DNA of 64,000 nt, from the NCBI GenBank assembly GCA_026874595.1, contig CM049319.1, positions 64,722,417-64,786,416 of the forward strand, in the 5' to 3' direction. Under the pieces are notes generated by a model, which was not told where the DNA came from, did not search any database, and worked only from the letters and a program-made list of their open reading frames with translations. How positions within the stretch are numbered: position 1 is the first letter of the stretch; each line of letters begins with the position of its first letter. The position numbers and the translations under genes are program-made. This document shows, piece after piece, positions 34,960 to 47,587 of this stretch. Origin of the DNA: Sipunculus nudus (taxonomy: Eukaryota; Annelida; Sipuncula; Golfingiida; Sipunculidae).

Positions 34960-36199
34960 TTATTCTTCATGTTATTTTGCTTTCAACATTACATGCAACT
35001 TAACGGTGACAGGGCACCACCTGGTGTTTGTGGAAGTAAGTAGAGTTTCCAGTACCAGCGTTGACCACTGGTAGAAGATATATATATACAAATAATATTT
35101 TATACTAAGGTGTGTCACATAGTTAAACCTTGCACAAATTTTAAGTAATGATCATGCATATTACCATGTTACTTCACCTTTATAGTAATTAACGTTAAGG
35201 CGTAAGATCACTCAGAGTATATGAGGCAACTGTTAAACCTAAAGTATAATACCATTGATAGTACAAGAATATTTTAATATATTTTGCATTTAGACTGGTA
35301 CCCAGCACTCTTTTATGTGTTGAGTCCAGCCAATAATATTGATAGGTCAGCACAAGAATTTTGGTCTGCAAATGCTAGCATTATACATTGCCCAACCCTT
35401 TTTTCCCATAGATACTGTCTAGTGTATTTTTTCTCACTATATTGTAAACATTAGTTAACAGCCATTGCTATTACATATCAGTTTCATGTTACAAAGCAGA
35501 TTCTTCAAGCATACTGTTTGGGTAAGTCTGCTGAAATAATTGCTGAATTAATGCTTCTAATAATAATGGTCTCTGCTTCGTGAAAGGTTAGTGAAAAGTA
35601 CCAGTCTAGTTTCATGGTATCTGTAGTGAAAGGGACCAGTCTATTTTTTTAAGGGAAAGTTAAGTGCAACCGCCATGCAGGGATGAGGTCTATAATGCAT
35701 AAGAATGAATCCTGCTGTCATGTTTGACCTGACATTTGACCCAGTCAGTCATCCACTTTGCATGATCTGTAAATATGAACAACATGTGACTCTTGATCCC
35801 TTGTTAGCATGTATTGTAATAATTGTTAATCCCTGTTAATTCATGCAGGTAATCATTTTTTGTCTCTGTTCTTTCACCTTGCTTTTACATTGTCAACAAT
35901 TCTTGAAACAGTTGTATCGCTTAAACTATCAAAGGAAGCACAAACAGTGCAGCATATGCTGCTTAGACATTAACATAATACCCTGTTCAGGTGTAGTTAT
36001 GTCTCCTCAAATGAGTCTGGTGTTATTGGCATCAGTAATATTGACCTCGGGGGCGACATACTGCCCCTGTGTCAACCTCCAAGCCCCGACTACCCCACCA
36101 CAGCAACCTCTGACCACTCATCACAGGTCTGTGCATGATTTTTCCAGGCATCTTAGTACAATGCTCCCCTGATTTCTGCTTTAGATAACCCAGCTTTTT
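34960..36199 (+). other. Spacer between E1 and B3
   Basis: About 1.2 kb with no recognised repeat. Its right end holds the candidate exon listed separately. The rest looks like ordinary intergenic AT-rich DNA. Confidence 0.4.
35999..36126 (+). CDS. Weak candidate first coding exon with signal-peptide-like start
   Basis: ATG at 35999 opens MSPQMSLVLLASVILTSGAT followed by YCPCVNLQ and a Pro/Thr-rich stretch, up to a possible donor CACAG|GTCTGT at 36126/36127. A short charged-poor start and a run of Leu/Val/Ala with small residues before Cys look like a secretion signal. The stretch is richer in GC than its surroundings. There is no recognisable domain and no following exon that I can identify, so this may be chance. 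Confidence 0.2.
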
Positions 36200-37221
36200 A
36201 GCCCTCAGCCCTTAGGCTGATGGGCTATTGTCGTCACCCAAGCTGTCTGTCCGTCTGTCCATCAGGCGTCCGTTAACTTTTACCTTGTGAGCGGGATATC
36301 TTGAAAAGGATTCACCGTCAGAATTTTATTTCCTTGGTAAAGATGTATATCGACAAAATCTGGGTCAAGTTCGAAGATGGGTGCCCTTGACCTATTTTTC
36401 TACATTTTAGAGCTGATTATAGAAAAACACTTAGATGCTTATTACTCAGGAACCATTTGGTGGACTTCACAAAATTTACTATGATTATTGGGACTGATAG
36501 TCGGTACCTGCTTCACAAGTGTGGTGGCGCCACCTACAATTTCTGATTTTTAATAAATTTTTATCGGATTTTTCAACTTTGGGCTTGTGAGCGGGATATC
36601 TCTGAAAGGATTCACTGTAGGAATTTTATTTTTTCGGTGAAGATATATATTGACAAAATCTAGGTCAAGTTCGAAGATGGGTGACCTTGACCTATTTTTC
36701 TACATTTTAGAGCTGATTATAGAAAAAACATTTAGAAGCTTATTTCTCAGGAACCATTTGGTGGATTTTCACAATACTTACTATGATCATAGAGACTGAT
36801 GGTCTGTAACTGCTGCACAAGTTTGGGGGCGCCACCTGCAATTTCTGATTTTTTAATGAATTTTTCTTGGATTTTTCAACTTTGGCCTTGTGAGCAGGAT
36901 ATCTCTAAAAGGATTCACAATAGGAATTTTATTTCTTAGGTAAAGATGTATATCGACAAAATCTAGGTCAAGTTCGAAATTGGGTGACCTTGAACTACTT
37001 TTCAAGGTCACAGAGCTTATAATAGAATAAAACTTAGAAGCTTATTTTTCAGGAAGCATTTGGTGGATTGTTATGAATCATGGTTCATTTTAAATTCATA
37101 ACTGAGACATGTACAGATATACATCCATGTGAGAACAGATATTTAGTACTTGTTACTATTACCACCTCTAAACACTGTTCTTTTGGCTGAGGGCTTTTGT
37201 CAGCTTCTGCTGATATTTTAG
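36200..37221 (+). mobile_element. Family B element B3, most complete copy
   Basis: Starts AGCCCTCAGCCCTTAGGCTG, ATGGGCT; CTGTCTGTCCGTCTGTCC tract; ends GGCTGAGGGCTTTTGTCAGC, TTCTGCTGATATTTTAG, then T. AGCCCTCAGC and GCTGAGGGCT are exact inverse copies; CAGC-TTCT-GCTG is the 3' hairpin. The core is three units of about 304 bp, each starting TTGTGAGCGGGATATC (about 36283, 36586, 36890). GGTGGCGCCACC lies at 36523-36534. Non-coding. Confidence 0.8.
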
Positions 37222-38318
37222 TTACCCTTGCAACACCAAAACGCCCCAGGCCATGATGATAAATACTGCAGCACTCTGGCCATATCTTCTGTGTATAAGC
37301 TGTATAGGATCTTTAAAGTGGGTAGACTTCATTAAAGATCCTATACTATTGAAGCACTTGCATAGGTTTCTGTTTATATTTAAAATACTGCATCATGGAC
37401 ATTACACTTCAAAACAGATCCACAGGTTTATCAATATATAAGATATGTTTCACCTTCTGTTGGTTATATTTGGCATGGATGCTGTTGATGCATATTCTAA
37501 ATTTGCTTCATTTACTTAATTTTTGTAATTTACACTTCTGAGGCGCAGTGGCTCAATTTTGACCAAAAAGTATGCATCGCAAATGAGTGTGTGCATGAGA
37601 ACTATCTCAGGCCTTCATAGACATATCTCATGTGGATAATGGGTTAAGTTCAAGTTTCTAGTTCTAGCCTTCATCCAAATATAGTGCAGGGTACCACCAG
37701 TCTGTTCTTCATGTGAAGTATTGTGCAAGGTACCAATCTGTTCTTCTTAATTTTTATGTCTTCCACAATACAGGTCATACTACAGTATAATATAAGTCAA
37801 AATGTAATTACCCAAGTTGGTGTTTATATTTGATACATATTTAATGTTATGCCAAACATGAACCAATTTGTAGAATTTTACAGTGTATGGGACCAGTGCA
37901 GAGGCATATGAACCTGAAATTTTAAGTAGAATCAGGGACAGTATATTTCCTAAATGTATACTGTAGTTTGATTTTAATTGGTGCATAGATAGCCTCAGGG
38001 CACTACTTATTATGAACTGCAGCAGGCTGCACTTCAGAGCATATTTGAAAGAAATATCAGTTTGTAGATACAGTGAAACTTGTGTAATAAGATCTATTAT
38101 GGGACTGGCCAAACATTGTCTTTATTCACAGGTGGTCTTTATAGACAGGTCAGTTATTATTAGTGTGAATGCTTTCAGTTTACTCAAGGGATGCATTTGA
38201 TAGACAGGTGGCATTTCAGACTGGTTCCACTGTATATTATTTGCATCATTTATTTTATAATTGTGACCAACATCTTGCCAAAAAGGGATTGATATTTCTT
38301 TATTTCTCTCTCTTTTTG

Positions 38319-38408
<90 letters not shown>

Positions 38409-40496
38409 ACATTTGCTCTGCAGATGGCAAATTTATATTGGTCGTTTGTCTTTGTTGAATGCACAAAGCATATTTAAGATACTAAAGATACTTTGTACAT
38501 GCAATGTAGGATAATGTGCGCTGTAATTTATACATATAGGATATTGTAGACTTTACTAAATACAACACTTAATGATGAAATGTAGGTTGTAGGAAAGAAG
38601 CTGAACTTTGTATTCTTAATTTACATTACTTGTATGCAGCTGTTTTTTGCTCAAATACTGCTTTGTATATAAACCCTACTTGTAAAATTTTGATCTTCAT
38701 GTTGATTTATTGTGTACATACATAATTACATACGGTAATTTCAATAAGTTCAAGGTAAATGTGAATATGAACTTGTAAATATGCAACATTATCAAGGTCA
38801 GACTTAATGATCAATTTAATATGCAATATTTAAAAAATTTACAAATGCTTCAATGAGAATATAATGTGATAGTTAAACAAACCTAACATCCATGTCAAAT
38901 CTTTACAAACTTAACATCCATGTCACGTAAATTCCCAGTTTGAAAATATACATATAAAACCATAAGTAAGCTTTGGTTAAAATATAAAATTCATCTAAAA
39001 CATAGGAGGATTTGATTTCAAAGCATATAATTTGTATATAAAGCACCTCGTGTACTTCTAAAAAAACACCTCATTTCCACACATTCTCATGGGACATCAC
39101 CAGCTTGTTAAGATTCAGTGTCCTTCAAAATTAATAAATGTGATCATGGATACACTATGTGTATGTTACTGCATGGCAAGATCAGAAAAAATGAACTGGC
39201 AGCAACATTAATCTTTGGAATTTGATATTAAAATCAACCTTAAGGATATTTCAAAATATTTTAATTGATTCTTTATTAGATAAACTGCACAAGACATTTC
39301 ACTTACCCACCGGTTTCACTTTTATTATGATTAAAGTTTGAATAAATGATTTATTTTCACCCTTATTGGTGTATATTGTTTGTCTTTGCCTGTATGTTTG
39401 CAAGTATACAATCTACAGACATTCAAAATCTACAGTCATTCAAATGTGCAGTATATCTGTCCTTACCTGTGCATGTGTCTTTTGTGTTAGACATGTCAAG
39501 ATTAACAATGATTATCTTTTTTACATGACATGCCAGTATAAAATGTGTGCTTGTCTGTTTTTTACAGGACATGCCAACAACAAGATGTTTAGCTTTTGTA
39601 CAGAACATAACCAACAATAAAGTTCAAATCTGCAGTATATCTGTCCTTACCTGTGCATGTGTCTTTTGTATAGGACATGGCAACATCATCAATGTTTGTT
39701 CACATGTATACCAGTACTTTGTATCAAAATGCTATTGTCTGTCTGTGTGTATAATAATAAAAAAAATCTCTTAAGGTTCATGGCTCTGCTTGTACACCTG
39801 TTTCGGCTAGTTTGAAGGGAAAGAACAGGTGCTGACACCTGTTGATGGAATTTGGTACTACTGAGATACTTATTTTCGCAAAAACACATGAAACATGGCA
39901 GGTAATTGGTAGTTAACCTATATATGCAATAATGTTTTATTTGTTAAACTTGACTGTGTAAAAACTGTAACTGATGTTTACACTTTTGTAACGTCCTTGA
40001 TACTGTTTCTAATTAGGTAGTTTTAATGAGCAATGTGTTGATATATGCTTTGATAAATGTGATGTTAATTTATCATTTCTCTGTAATATATGATTGTTAA
40101 CACAAGGATAATTTAATTGGGTTGATGCATGTCATGTGAATGTCACTTCTCAGTGTATAACTAGGAACATGTGATGTGAAATGCATGTTTGTTACAAATG
40201 TCACAAAAATGTGAGGGCAACTGATCAAATAAATCATAAAAAGTATTTGTTTTCGAGTTTATAAATAAAGCAGCTGACCCATTGGTCATGACACTCAGCT
40301 GACTAGCATAACTTTTTAGGCTGACATCTACACAGGATTTGAACATCTTAAAACCAAAGTGAGATAACTTCAGATTTGACCTCTGACCTTCTGAAATTAA
40401 AGTCAAAGGGGTTCTTCCTTAAGTGTTGTCATATATGTTGACTGAATCCAGTCACAACTTGTCTATAATGATTTACAAGAGAAGAATACAATTTTT
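37222..40496 (+). other. 3.3-kb stretch with a TA microsatellite, no gene recognised
   Basis: (TA)n at 38321-38405. A ~60-bp phrase (GCAGTATATCTGTCCTTACC and onwards to GTGTCTTTTGTGT/ATA) occurs at 39448-39490 and again at 39631-39673, a diverged direct duplication of about 183 bp. The ORFs crossing the TA run on both strands (isoleucine/tyrosine repeats) are artefacts. Confidence 0.5.
38321..38405. repeat. (TA)n microsatellite
   Basis: About 42 uninterrupted TA units. Other long TA runs stand at 25936-25979, 46481-46519, 47511-47584 and 57039-57118. Confidence 0.97.
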
Positions 40497-41098
40497 AGCT
40501 CAGATGACTATAAGTCATCTGAGCTGTAGTCGTGGTCCATTGTCCGTCCGTCCGTCTGTTCGTTCGTCCGTAGATGTGGCACGTTTTGAAACCGTAAGAC
40601 CTAGGAATCCAAAATTCGGCATAATGTTAGATGTCCCTAAGATCTCCTACCAAGCCGAAAACTGGGTCTTTGCGACTTCGTTCCTATTATAAAGTAAGGA
40701 AAAACCTCAATTTTTTTTTATTAAAAACCTATTTTCACACTTCAGGACTGCCTTATTTCATAACCACTCATCTGTCTTTCGTTATATTTACCATAAATAT
40801 TCCTCTATATAGTTCCTATGTTCATGCCAGAAATTAGGTCTGTATTATATAACTTAAAAAAGTAATTACATAAAACATATTGCACTTTGTAAAAAATCAG
40901 GAAAAATATTTGGTCACTTAACACAAAAAAAATGTTAAAGCTAGGGACTTTTTTCAGTAATATAACTTTAATTAATCAAAATTTAATTTTATACCCAAAA
41001 TTAGATCAAAATCTTTTAAATTTTTAGCTCAGCTAACTATAAGTCATCTGAGCTATAGTGGTCGTCCGTCCATAGATGTGGGAAGTTCTGAAACCGTA

Positions 41099-41341
41099 AA
41101 GACAGAAATTTTTATGGAAAATGCACATGTATGGACTTTTTTTCACAATGCCTGCATATACTGGCATGATGTTTGGTGTGTTGCTTGATAATGACCCGTT
41201 ACAGATCGAGTTTGCATTTTGCCCTTGTTGACCTACTTTTGACCATGCGACACCTCCTGAACTTAAAAATTTTTTCAAAATTTTACAAATGTTTCTAATT
41301 TGCCCCAGGCGGGGGCATTCGTGTCGTTCCGACACATCTAG
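41099..41341 (+). mobile_element. Family A fragment A3 (3' end only)
   Basis: From AGACAGAAATTTTTATGG to GGCGGGGGCATTCGTGTCG, TTCCGACACATCTAG then T. Its left edge joins directly to C8 text GAAACCGTAA. The first bases match A4 at about 43355, so the 5' and core parts appear deleted in this duplicate. Confidence 0.7.
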
Positions 41342-41869
41342 TTTTTTATTAAAAACCTATTTTCACACTTCAGGACCGCCTAATATCAAAACCACTCATC
41401 TGATTTCCTCATATATGCCATAAATATTCCACTATATAGTTCCTATGTACATGCCAGAAATTAGGTCTGTATTATCTAATTTAAAAAAGTAATGGGCCCA
41501 AACATATTGCACTTTGTAAAAAATCAGGAAAATATTTGGTCACTTAACACAAAAAAATGTTAAAGCTAGGGACTTTTTTCAGTAATATAACTTTAATTAA
41601 TCAAAATTTAATTTTATACCCAAAATTAGATCAAAATCTTTTAAATTTTTAGCTCAGCTAACTATAAGTCATCTGAGTAATAGTGGTCGTCCGTCGTTCG
41701 TATGTCTGTCCGTCCGTCCATAGATGTGGGAAGTTCTGAAACCGTAAGACCTAGGAATCCAAAATTCGGCATAATGTTAGATGTCCCCTAGATCTACCAA
41801 GCCGAAAACTGGGTCTTTGCGACTTCGTTCCTTTGAGAAATTAAGGAAAAACCTCATTTTTTTTTTATT

Positions 41870-43582
41870 ATGCCCCGGCCACTTTGTGTTAGTTTTACCC
41901 ATGTCCGTCATTCCGTCCTTCCGTCCTTCCGTCATTCCGAAATCAAACAGTTGTACGGACTTTTTTCGCAGTGCCTGCAGATATTGGCCTGATTTTTATT
42001 GTATGGGCAGATATAGACCAGTTACAGATCGAGTTCGCGTTTCGTCCCGGTTGACCTACTTTTGACCGTTTTACGGCTCCTAAACTTAGAAAATTTCATG
42101 AAAAATAGAAATATTCATGACAGATACACATGTACTGACTTTTTTTCGCAATGCCTGCAGATATTGGCCTGAATTTTGGTGTGTAAGCAGATATAGACCA
42201 GTTACAGATCGAGTTCGCGTTTCGTCCTGGTTGACCTACTTTTCACCGTTTTACGGCTCCTGAACATAGAAAATTTCATGAAAAATATGAAATTTCATGA
42301 CAAATACACATGTACGGACTTTTTTTCGCAGTGCCTGCAGATATTGGCCTGATTTTTGGTGTGTGGACAGATATAGACCAGTTACAGATCGAGTTCGCGT
42401 TTCGTCCCGGTTGACCTACTTTTGACCGTGATACGGCTTCTAAACTAAGTAATTTCCATGAAAAATAGAAATATTCATGACAGATACACATGTACGGACT
42501 TTTTTTCGCAATGCCTGCAGATATTGGCCTGATTTTTGGTGTGTGGGCAGATATAGACCAGTTACAGATCGAGTTTACGTTTCATCCCGGTTGACCTACT
42601 TTTGACCGTTTTACGGCTCCTAAACTTAGAAAATTTCATGAAAAATAGAAATATTCATGACAGATACACATGTACAGACTTTATTTCGCAATGCCTGCAG
42701 ATATTGGCCTAATTTTTGGTGTGTGGATAGATATAGACCAGTTACAGATCGAGTTAGCGTTTTGTCCCGGTTGACCCACTTTTGACCGTTTTACGGCTCC
42801 TGAACATAGAAAATTTCATGAAAAATATGAAATTTCATGACAAATACACATGTACGGACTTTTTTTCGCAATGCCTGCAGATATTGGCCTGATTTTTGGT
42901 GTGTCCGCAGATATTGATGACAGATACACATGTACGGACTTTTGTTCGCATATCATCCCGGTTGACCTTTTTTTGACCGTTTTACGGTGCTCTAATATAG
43001 AAAATTTCATAAAAAGGTGCACATGTATGGACTTTTTTTCGCAGTGCCTGCAGATACAAGCCTGATTTTTGGTGTGTAGGCAGATAATGACCAGTTACAG
43101 ATCGAGTTCTTGTTTTGTCTCAGTTGACCTACTTTTGACCATTTGACTGCTCCTGAACATAGAAAGTTTCATGAAAAATATAAATTTTCATAACAAATGC
43201 ATATGTACTGACTTTTTTTCCTCAATGTCTGCAGATACCACCCTGATTTTTTTGTGTGGGCAGATAATGACAGTTACAGATCGAGTTTGCGTTTCATCCC
43301 GGTTGACCTACTTTTGATTGTTTTACGGCTCCTAAACATAGAAAATTTCATGAAAGACAGAAATTTTTATGGAAAATGCACATGTATGGACTTTTTTTTC
43401 GAAATGCCTGCATATACTGGCATGATTTTTGGTGTGTTGCTAGATAATGACCCGATACAGATCGAGTTTGCATTTTGCCCTTGTTGACCTACTTTTGACC
43501 ATACGACACCTCCTGAACTTAAAAAATTTTTCAAAATTTTACAAATGTTTCTAATTTGCCCGTGTCGTTCCGACACATCTAG
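41870..43582 (+). mobile_element. Family A element A4 with a 180-bp tandem core (pearl-like)
   Basis: Starts ATGCCCCGGCCACTTTGTG with TCCGTCATTCCGTCC following; ends CCGTGTCGTTCCGACACATC, TAG, then TT. The core is a tandem array of exactly 180-bp units: ACATGTACNGACTTTTTTTC recurs at 42128, 42308, 42488, 42668 and 42848, with further less regular units up to 43378. This copy lacks the CAGGCGGGGGCATT segment just before the 3' hairpin. Inserted into C9 between TTTTTATT and TTAAAAACC; uninterrupted C reads TTTTTATTAAAAACC. Confidence 0.82.
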
Positions 43583-44292
43583 TTAAAAACCTATTTTCAC
43601 ACTTCAGGACCGCCTAATATCAAAACCACTCATCTGATTTCCTCATATTTGCCATAAATATTCCAATATATAGTTCCTATGTACATGCCAGAAATTAGGT
43701 CTGTATTATATAACTTAAAAAAGTTATGGGTCCAAACATATTGTACTTCGTAAAAAATCAGGAAAATATTTTGTCACTTAACACAAAGAAATGTTAAAAC
43801 TAAGGACTTTTTTCCAGTAATATAACTTTAATTAATCAAAATTTAATTGTATACCCAAAATTAGATCAAAATCTTTTATTTTTTTTTAAATATTAGCAAA
43901 AATTAAAAATTGGAACCTTAAATTGTGCCCTACTTTGGCCACGGCACGTTTTTTTCTTGTAAGTACTGTGGATTTAATTTTCACAGCATGTACACATAAG
44001 GATTTAATCTGTTAAAACCTGAAATTTGAAAATAAAAGCTGCAAAATTAGGCTAGTTATTGAATTTTTTTTGTAGGCTCTTGTTGTATTCCCTTACATTG
44101 TCAAGCAGTCCATTTTGGTAACTGTAGGTCATTCAGTGCAGCTCTCTATGCTCCCCAGGCTGTTGGCATAATGTTAGATGTCCCCAAGATCTCCTACCAG
44201 GCTGTAAAACTGGGTCTTTGTGACTTTGTTCCTTTGAGAAATTAAGGAAAAACCTCAATTTTTATTAAAAAACTATTTTCACACTCCAGGAC

Positions 44293-44896
44293 TGGTGTAT
44301 AAATATATATATGAATTTAGTATTATATTCCTTAATCTGTCTCCCTTTCTCTTTCATTCCGGTTTATAATTCACTTTCCCTATTCATTGGATTATGGATT
44401 CTGATTTATAATTTTCTTTCCCTATTTATTCATTTCACTCTCTTCCCTCTATATTATTCCACTTAATACATAAATATAGCGCGAATAATATTATATAATA
44501 CAGGATTAGAGAGAGAGGGAGAGAGAGAAAGAGAGAGGGAGCGAATTAGGGATAGAGATTAAGAGAGTTAATTAAACCCAAAGGATCTCAGACTTGTTTC
44601 ACTTGATTCCAGACAAAAAAAAATATACATAATTGAGCGAGAGCCATATAAATTGATCGATATACATGTATATCAACGGATTTTTATGTTTGATAATCCC
44701 GTAAATATGATGTTGCGTATACTAATTATGGACAAAGCAGATGCCGTAATGTTTTTTTAGATATTTATGGTTGTACTTGCCTTAATAATCACATCAACGG
44801 TTATATGATAAAGAGTGGATACCACTTTAACAGAACCCTTTGCGACAGAGCGGTTTTCCGCTGCATGAACATGTTAATTATATCACACAAGCAGGG
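44293..44896 (+). other. Spacer with a GA-rich run
   Basis: CT-rich text at 44335-44460 and a GA run at 44508-44541 (AGAGAGAGGGAGAGAGAGAA). No gene recognised. Confidence 0.5.
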
Positions 44897-46110
44897 TTTA
44901 TTTATTTATTTATTTATTACATCTTTCAGGGTAGCCTTTATCAGAATAAAATTCTGTTTACAGAAGGGCTCTGTAATACATAGATACATCACAATAAAAT
45001 ACAATATTCAGTAAGACCATAAACTAAAATTACATCATACAATCACAGAATTTTAAGCGAAAATACGGTGACGTAAACACAGCTAAAGTTAAAGTACAAA
45101 TATATGTGGTCAAGTTTCGTTATGAAAAGTATGCAACAGAGTTGCTAAATATATAAAACGAAGTTAAAATACAAATAAAGCACAATTGTGTAAAATATAA
45201 ATGAAATGTATATATAAAAGTCTATATAAGATGCGCATAAGTACGGTAATGAAAAATTAGACGACGCTCAAATATTAGTATTATTTAGCTGTATACAAGT
45301 AGAAAATGAAAGGTATAATTATTCTATCTTGGTATTATATGCAAGGAAATATGTGCGCGCTAGCTCTTTAGATTGTTGGCATTTTATTAGTTTTGTCGGA
45401 AGGCTATTCCATAGAACACTGCCTGCATAAAAAGATGAGGTTTTTAGGATTTCTGTGCGTGGTTTCGTAAGATTAACATGAGAATTTACTGATAAACGGG
45501 TGTTATACTGATGAACATCACAGGTAAAAGTAAAGTTCTTAATAAGATAAGAAAGGGCGAGTCCATTGATATACTTATATGTCAATATCGATAAAAGATA
45601 CATGTATCGTTGCTCTATGTTCATCCATCCATTGTCATGGATAATTGCCAAGCTGCTGTGCGAGTGATCATAAATGCCTGAGATAATTTTGGCTGCTCGG
45701 CCCTGAAGCCGCTGAATTGGTAGACGAAATGTACGAGCACCATTTCCCCAAACAGTAAGGCCATAGTCAGTATTTGGTTGAATGAACGCGTGATAATATG
45801 TATTCAAATATTTTTAGGGAGAAATTTGCTAATTCGGTGCAGTAGTCCTATCTTCGAGCATGATTTCTTTATTACTACTTTTGTCTGATTCTTCCAGGAA
45901 AGATGGCGGTCAATTTCAATGCCCGAATGGCGAACATCATCAACACTCACTATATAACAATTTCCTACACTAATTGATAGGTTATCGTCAGACCGACGTT
46001 GTTTTGGGTGTATTAACATCGAAGCTGATTTTTCGGCATTTATTGAAAGCTTATCATTACGCATCCAATTAACTATATGATCGTTATTGTATAAAATTAT
46101 ACTAAAAAAT
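44897..46110 (-). mobile_element. 5'-truncated non-LTR retrotransposon, C-terminal reverse transcriptase part
   Basis: Two minus-strand frames, 46064-45804 and 45807-45319, join end to start with a frameshift near 45805. The first holds NDKLSINAEKSASMLI and later GIEIDRHLSWKNQ, the usual W-x-x-x-N-x-L-x-L-N-x-x-K-T then L-G-x-x-x-D-x-x-L-x-W thumb motifs of non-LTR reverse transcriptases; the second holds YYHAFIQPNTDYGLTVWGN and the tail typical of the Jockey/CR1 group. The palm motif with its Y-x-D-D box is missing, as are ORF1 and the endonuclease. Minus-strand 3' end is a (TAAA)n-type tail (plus-strand TTTATTTATTTATTTATT at 44897-44914). Dead on arrival by 5' truncation. Confidence 0.85.
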
Positions 46111-46479
46111 AAAACGGCTTCCGACTTCTTAAGGCTTCCGATTTCCGAGTGTTATTTATTACCGAACCGGCCATGCCATTCGAGAGCCGAACCCAATCTT
46201 GTGAACGACAGTTGTTTCAAGACGCATCACCTTTATACTTGCAGTTTCGTCCATTTGGACCGTATTAACCAGTTTACCCAGTTATGCAAGTTTTAGCAAG
46301 TTTTTTTCGTCATCAGCAGCTACAACTGCACACTTCCCAGTGTTTCAATAACTATTATTATATTTCTTAGGGTTCTATTACTATTACTAATACTATTACA
46401 GGTTAAAATGTCTTGTCTATTACTACTTTGAAAACCTGTAATTTTCTATTACTATTACATATTACTTTAACCCCATCCA

Positions 46480-46522
<43 letters not shown>

Positions 46523-47270
46523 TATATATTACTTTTATTGACTCAATATAATTATTACTGTAAGTTATATATTTTAGTGTATGAAAATATGATTTTTTAA
46601 AATTTTCAGTAATGAACCATGGTTTCATTAAGGTAAGTTACAGGTACATGGGGGGAGTATAGGAGGGGGTATCCCCCTGCTATATTCGGAAATTTTTAAT
46701 AAACAAAGTACAGAGGACATTTTGAGGCAATTTTCACAAAAAATAGGATTTCCTGTTCCTGAAAAACTGTTCCTTTATGTCTTTGAGTTATGTAGTCAAA
46801 CTGTAATGAGGTTCAATATTTAATATTTATATTTCTTCAAAATTAGGATATAAAATTTCAGTCGTTTCAAACAAATCAATGGCGTAAAGGCGCACTTACG
46901 TGAGTAACTTGCAAAATATTATCTTTTAAATGTAATGCTCGGAGAAAAATAACTGAAATGTTGAAAAAAAAATATCCTTATACTCAACTAATAAATTTGA
47001 AAGTAATAAACTGCAGATAACTTTAATAAAATCTTATTGATAATTAATGAACAAATATGAAAAAAAAAAACGAAAAATTAATCCTGAAAATTGGTTAATT
47101 AGATAAAATGAGAGATATTGCAGCTCAACGGGGGGCCGTGCGCCCCGGGATCCGCCACTGATAGCAAAGGCAATTTAATGCACACACACACACACACACA
47201 TATATATAGTAGGTAGAGTTACCCTTCGATGTAAAGTGCTCTATGGCCTACAGACTAGGCTAGAGCGGTA
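46111..47270 (+). other. Spacer with TA microsatellite, no gene recognised
   Basis: (TA)n at 46481-46519 and CACACACACACACACA at 47182-47199. Text near 46600-47160 (CATGGGGGGAGTATAGGAGG, CGGGGGGCCGTGCGCCCCGG) is unremarkable. Confidence 0.45.
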
Positions 47271-47508
47271 TAACGCTGAAGAAAAACAATACTGTAAATT
47301 CTCAACAGTCTCTTTCACGGGATGCGACCCGACCATCAGGTGATTGTGGTTAGCTGTCCTCGGGGGCAATAGGATCAGTGTCAGTCTTTCACATGCTCCC
47401 CCCGATGCGTACAAAGCATAATCTCGTAAAGTCTCGGCTTTTCAAACCACGCCGTTAGCTTCATTCTAACAGACTGTTGTGAATTCGCAGTGTTGTTTTT
47501 CTTCAACG

Positions 47509-47510
<2 letters not shown>
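47271..47510. mobile_element. Foldback MITE with ~40-bp inverted repeats
   Basis: The left arm TAACGCTGAAGAAAAACAAT (47271 on, through CTCAACAGTCT at about 47311) is the inverse of the right arm 47471-47510 (AGACTGTTGTGAATTCGCAG to CTTCAACGTT), with about 6 mismatches in 40. The loop of ~160 bp is GC-richer and has no ORF. TA stands on both sides and the right flank is a long TA microsatellite. The arms can pair into one long hairpin. Confidence 0.78.

Positions 47511-47584
<74 letters not shown>
47511..47584. repeat. (AT)n microsatellite at the right end of the MITE
   Basis: About 37 AT units beginning at the last base of the MITE right arm. TA-targeting elements and TA runs often coincide. 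Confidence 0.95.

Positions 47585-47587
<3 letters not shown>

Larger units (their letters stand above)
40497..44292 (+). mobile_element. Family C cluster (C7, C8, C9) with two A insertions
   Basis: Three C starts: 40497 (AGCTCAGATGACTATAAGTC), 41026 and 41651 (both AGCTCAGCTAACTATAAGTC). C8 and C9 share the private spelling GCTAAC and GATGTGGGAAGTTCTG, and each is preceded by CTTTTAAATTTTT, so one is a tandem duplicate of the other. C9 carries the A element A4; C8 carries only the 3' piece of the same A. The C text ends without a family 3' end at about 44292 (CACACTCCAGGACTG then unrelated TATAAATATATAT). Confidence 0.65.

Noticed and set aside
38122-38477. Overlapping ORFs of 114 and 102 codons on opposite strands with Tyr-Ile repeats
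   Set aside because: They are translations of the (TA)n microsatellite 38321-38405 and have no other support.
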